From positions 1-32,410 of the forward strand of contig CAZEFW010000103.1 in NCBI GenBank assembly GCA_964511535.1: a DNA stretch of 32,410 bases, written 5' to 3'. The notes under the pieces were generated by a model that saw only the letters and a list, made by a program, of their open reading frames with translations, was not told the origin of the DNA and did no database searches. Below are positions 30,784 through 32,410 of this stretch, piece by piece. The stretch comes from CAZCFB01 sp964511535. Its GTDB lineage: Bacteria; Myxococcota_A; Polyangia; GCA-2747355; CAZCFB01. Positions within the stretch are counted from its first letter, which is position 1. Each line of letters opens with the position of its first letter. A program made the position numbers and the translations under genes.

Positions 30784-32229
30784 GTGACCACCGGCGTGTG
30801 TATCCACTCCTCCTCGGACCTGGCGGAGGCAAAGGGCATCGCCCGCCGCACCCGCAAAGTGGGTGCGGAGGTGATGGTCCTGGACCAGAACGACGCTGTG
30901 CTGGCGGACTCTCGCCAGCGCGCCAAGGGGCGGCCGACCAACCTCACCCAGCCGCCCGTGGAGTCCCGGCCGACCCAGCCGCCTGTGGAGTCTCGGCCGA
31001 CCCAGCCGCCCGCGGAGTCCCGGCCGACCCAGCCGCCCGTGGAACCAACGCCTCGCGAGGTGATCCCCACCCCCGATACGGGCAGCGCCCTCGAGATCGT
31101 GGCCGAAAAGGAGGCTCGCCCGGCGCCCAGCTACAGCCCCCCCAGTTCAATCGGCGGTATCGCTCCGAGTGATGTGGACTCGCCGTCCGGGGATATCCTG
31201 GAGAGCAACGCGGCGAGCGCTTACATGGCGCCGGAGGACGCCGGAGAGGCGGCGCCGAAGCCAGCGGAGCCTGGCCACGCCATGACAACCACCCCGGTTC
31301 CGATCTTCGGCCCCCCGCCGGACGCCGAGCCGGCGGGCCGTGAGCCCAGGGACAGCTCCCCGGCGCCGCGCCCACAGCCTCGACAGGCCGAGGAGCCGGC
31401 GCGGACACCGCCTCCCGCTGCCGAGGCGCCACAGGAGGGGCTGTCCGGGTCGTTCAACCTCGATGATCTGCAGGTGGACGAGCTGATCTCGCTGGACGGC
31501 GGGCTCAAGCGGTCCGGCAAGGGAGAAGCGGAGGGCCCCGCCACCGCGCAGTTCAAGTCTCCGTACAAGCCGGATGAGGACGAGGAGCTCCAGCTCGACC
31601 ACAAGCCGCTGCCAGGCCAGGATGAGTTTGCGGATGCCCCATCCGGTTCAGACCTGCTGCCGGAGGAGGCGTTCGAGGATGACCCCTCCTTCCCAGGTGG
31701 GCTCGATCCCAAGGACGTCTTCCCCGAGGAGCCCTCCAGCGCCGGTGCACGCCGTGGCCCCGGCAGCAAGCCAGCTGCTCGCAGGCCCACCGGCAGCGCG
31801 CCGCGGCCGCAGAGTCCGCTGAGCGCCGCGACCTCGGAGGCGGCCTCCCGCGCGGCTGACATCGCCGCTGACGGCGCTGGCGCGGTGATGGACGGAGCCC
31901 AGGGGGTGGTGGCCAGGCTGCAGGATCTGTTCGAAGGGCGGCAGCGCATCCGGCTGCTGCTCGGCTTTGCGGTGGCCGTCGGTGTGGGCGGGATCTTCCC
32001 CGTTTACCACGCCAACTCGTCGTTCAATACGTTCTTCCACCCGATCATGCAGGAACTGTCCAACGCCAAGGCCCACGAGAAGCGCGGGGACGAGCTGAGC
32101 GAGGAGCGCAAGCCTGCCGCGGTGCAGAAAGTGCTCGGCTCACTCAAGATGCGCTACTTCGCCTTCACCGCCTGCCTCTGGCTGGCGCTGGCCGGCTTCC
32201 TGGCCTTCATCTGGTTCCGAATAACGTAG
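30784..32229 (+). CDS. Low-complexity protein with two C-terminal membrane helices
   Basis: From GTG 30784 this gives 481 residues, but no Shine-Dalgarno precedes it; the original start is probably ATG 30652, cut off by TAG 30721. The N-terminus (ATVLDAFVTTGVCIHSSSDL, RTRKVGAEVMVLD) is the rest of a small alpha/beta domain resembling those with helix-rich GA-x-V endings. It is followed by four PTQPPVESR repeats, a long Pro/Ala/Glu/Asp-rich disordered region with short conserved-looking stretches (FNLDDLQVDELISLDGGLKR), and two membrane helices near residues 391-415 and 455-478. Most of the protein is therefore cytoplasmic and disordered, anchored at its C-terminus. Function unknown. It follows the zinc-ribbon kinase, whose substrate it could be, but that is speculation. 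Confidence 0.7.
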   Translation: MTTGVCIHSSSDLAEAKGIARRTRKVGAEVMVLDQNDAVLADSRQRAKGRPTNLTQPPVESRPTQPPVESRPTQPPAESRPTQPPVEPTPREVIPTPDTGSALEIVAEKEARPAPSYSPPSSIGGIAPSDVDSPSGDILESNAASAYMAPEDAGEAAPKPAEPGHAMTTTPVPIFGPPPDAEPAGREPRDSSPAPRPQPRQAEEPARTPPPAAEAPQEGLSGSFNLDDLQVDELISLDGGLKRSGKGEAEGPATAQFKSPYKPDEDEELQLDHKPLPGQDEFADAPSGSDLLPEEAFEDDPSFPGGLDPKDVFPEEPSSAGARRGPGSKPAARRPTGSAPRPQSPLSAATSEAASRAADIAADGAGAVMDGAQGVVARLQDLFEGRQRIRLLLGFAVAVGVGGIFPVYHANSSFNTFFHPIMQELSNAKAHEKRGDELSEERKPAAVQKVLGSLKMRYFAFTACLWLALAGFLAFIWFRIT

Positions 32230-32410
32230 GCTCGCTTCGCTCGCCTGGCTTCAGACTTCAGACTTCAGACTTCAGGGTAGACGGTTGGGCTCGCTGCGCT
32301 CGCCTGGCTTCAGACTTCAGACTTCAGACTTCAGGGTAGACGGTTGGGCTCGCTGCGCTCGCCTGGCTTCAGACTTCAGACTTCAGACTTCAGGGTAGAC
32401 GGTTGGGCTC
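32229..32410. repeat. 59-bp tandem repeat array with nested CTTCAGA heptamers
   Basis: A 59-bp unit repeats three times and runs off the window end. Each unit has a GC-rich part (GGCTCGCTGCGCTCGCC), four CTTCAGA-type heptamers, and GGTAGACGGTTG. The first unit differs only slightly (GGCTCGCTTCGCTCGCC). The array begins at the last base of the preceding gene's stop codon. Confidence 0.92.

Noticed and set aside
32229..32410. CRISPR array
   Set aside because: The whole 59-bp unit repeats, including what would be the spacers, so there are no unique spacers, and no cas genes are present.

Overview
The window is high-GC bacterial DNA, and its gene style points to a Myxococcota-like (former deltaproteobacterial) organism. 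The reasons are three large eukaryote-type Ser/Thr kinases (one with PEGA repeats, one with an N-terminal zinc ribbon and C-terminal TPRs), lipoproteins with LamG and SBBP-type propeller repeats, long Lys/Pro/Ala-rich linkers, and a PilZ protein. This is inferred from gene style; there is no marker gene that fixes the taxonomy. No phage, plasmid or integrase gene is visible.

Layout. 75-4242: two leftward Ser/Thr kinases. 4243-5081: a MaoC-type hydratase set inside a patchwork of degenerate 6-8 bp tandem repeats. 5169-9414: an aconitase/homoaconitase-type enzyme, then an unrecognised 748-residue protein made of five tandem copies of one domain. 9411-9623: a 205-bp hairpin-rich element with 17-bp terminal inverted repeats and flanking GTAG direct repeats, between convergent genes. 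9635-11968: a leftward polysaccharide ABC exporter (Wzm/Wzt type). 12178-17056: a rightward run of TerC, a small lipoprotein, a TPR protein with a damaged start, and a LamG/propeller lipoprotein. 17069-20423: a divergent pair, a NYN-LOTUS RNase-like protein and a large lipoprotein with an esterase fold that appears circularly permuted. 20540-21890: an orphan response regulator and a double-hotdog thioesterase. 21993-24773: a leftward OPT transporter - QueF - PqqD-like cluster. 24893-26739: an unknown gene, then tRNA-Arg(CCG) with a good promoter, followed 12 nt later by a coupled PilZ / MshEN-type pair. 26824-32229: a Cys-motif periplasmic protein, a third kinase, and a two-TM protein whose N-terminus is cut by an in-frame amber codon. 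The window ends in a 59-bp tandem array.

The genes are mostly small independent units. Themes that can be supported are signalling (three kinases, a receiver protein, PilZ and MshEN), envelope and export (Wzm/Wzt, several lipoproteins, OPT), and CoA or acid metabolism (MaoC, aconitase family, thioesterase). The strongest unusual items are the 205-bp element, the apparently permuted esterase, the five-repeat protein, the tRNA-PilZ-MshEN transcription unit, and a family of short degenerate tandem repeats that fills intergenic spaces and in one case encodes a signal peptide.
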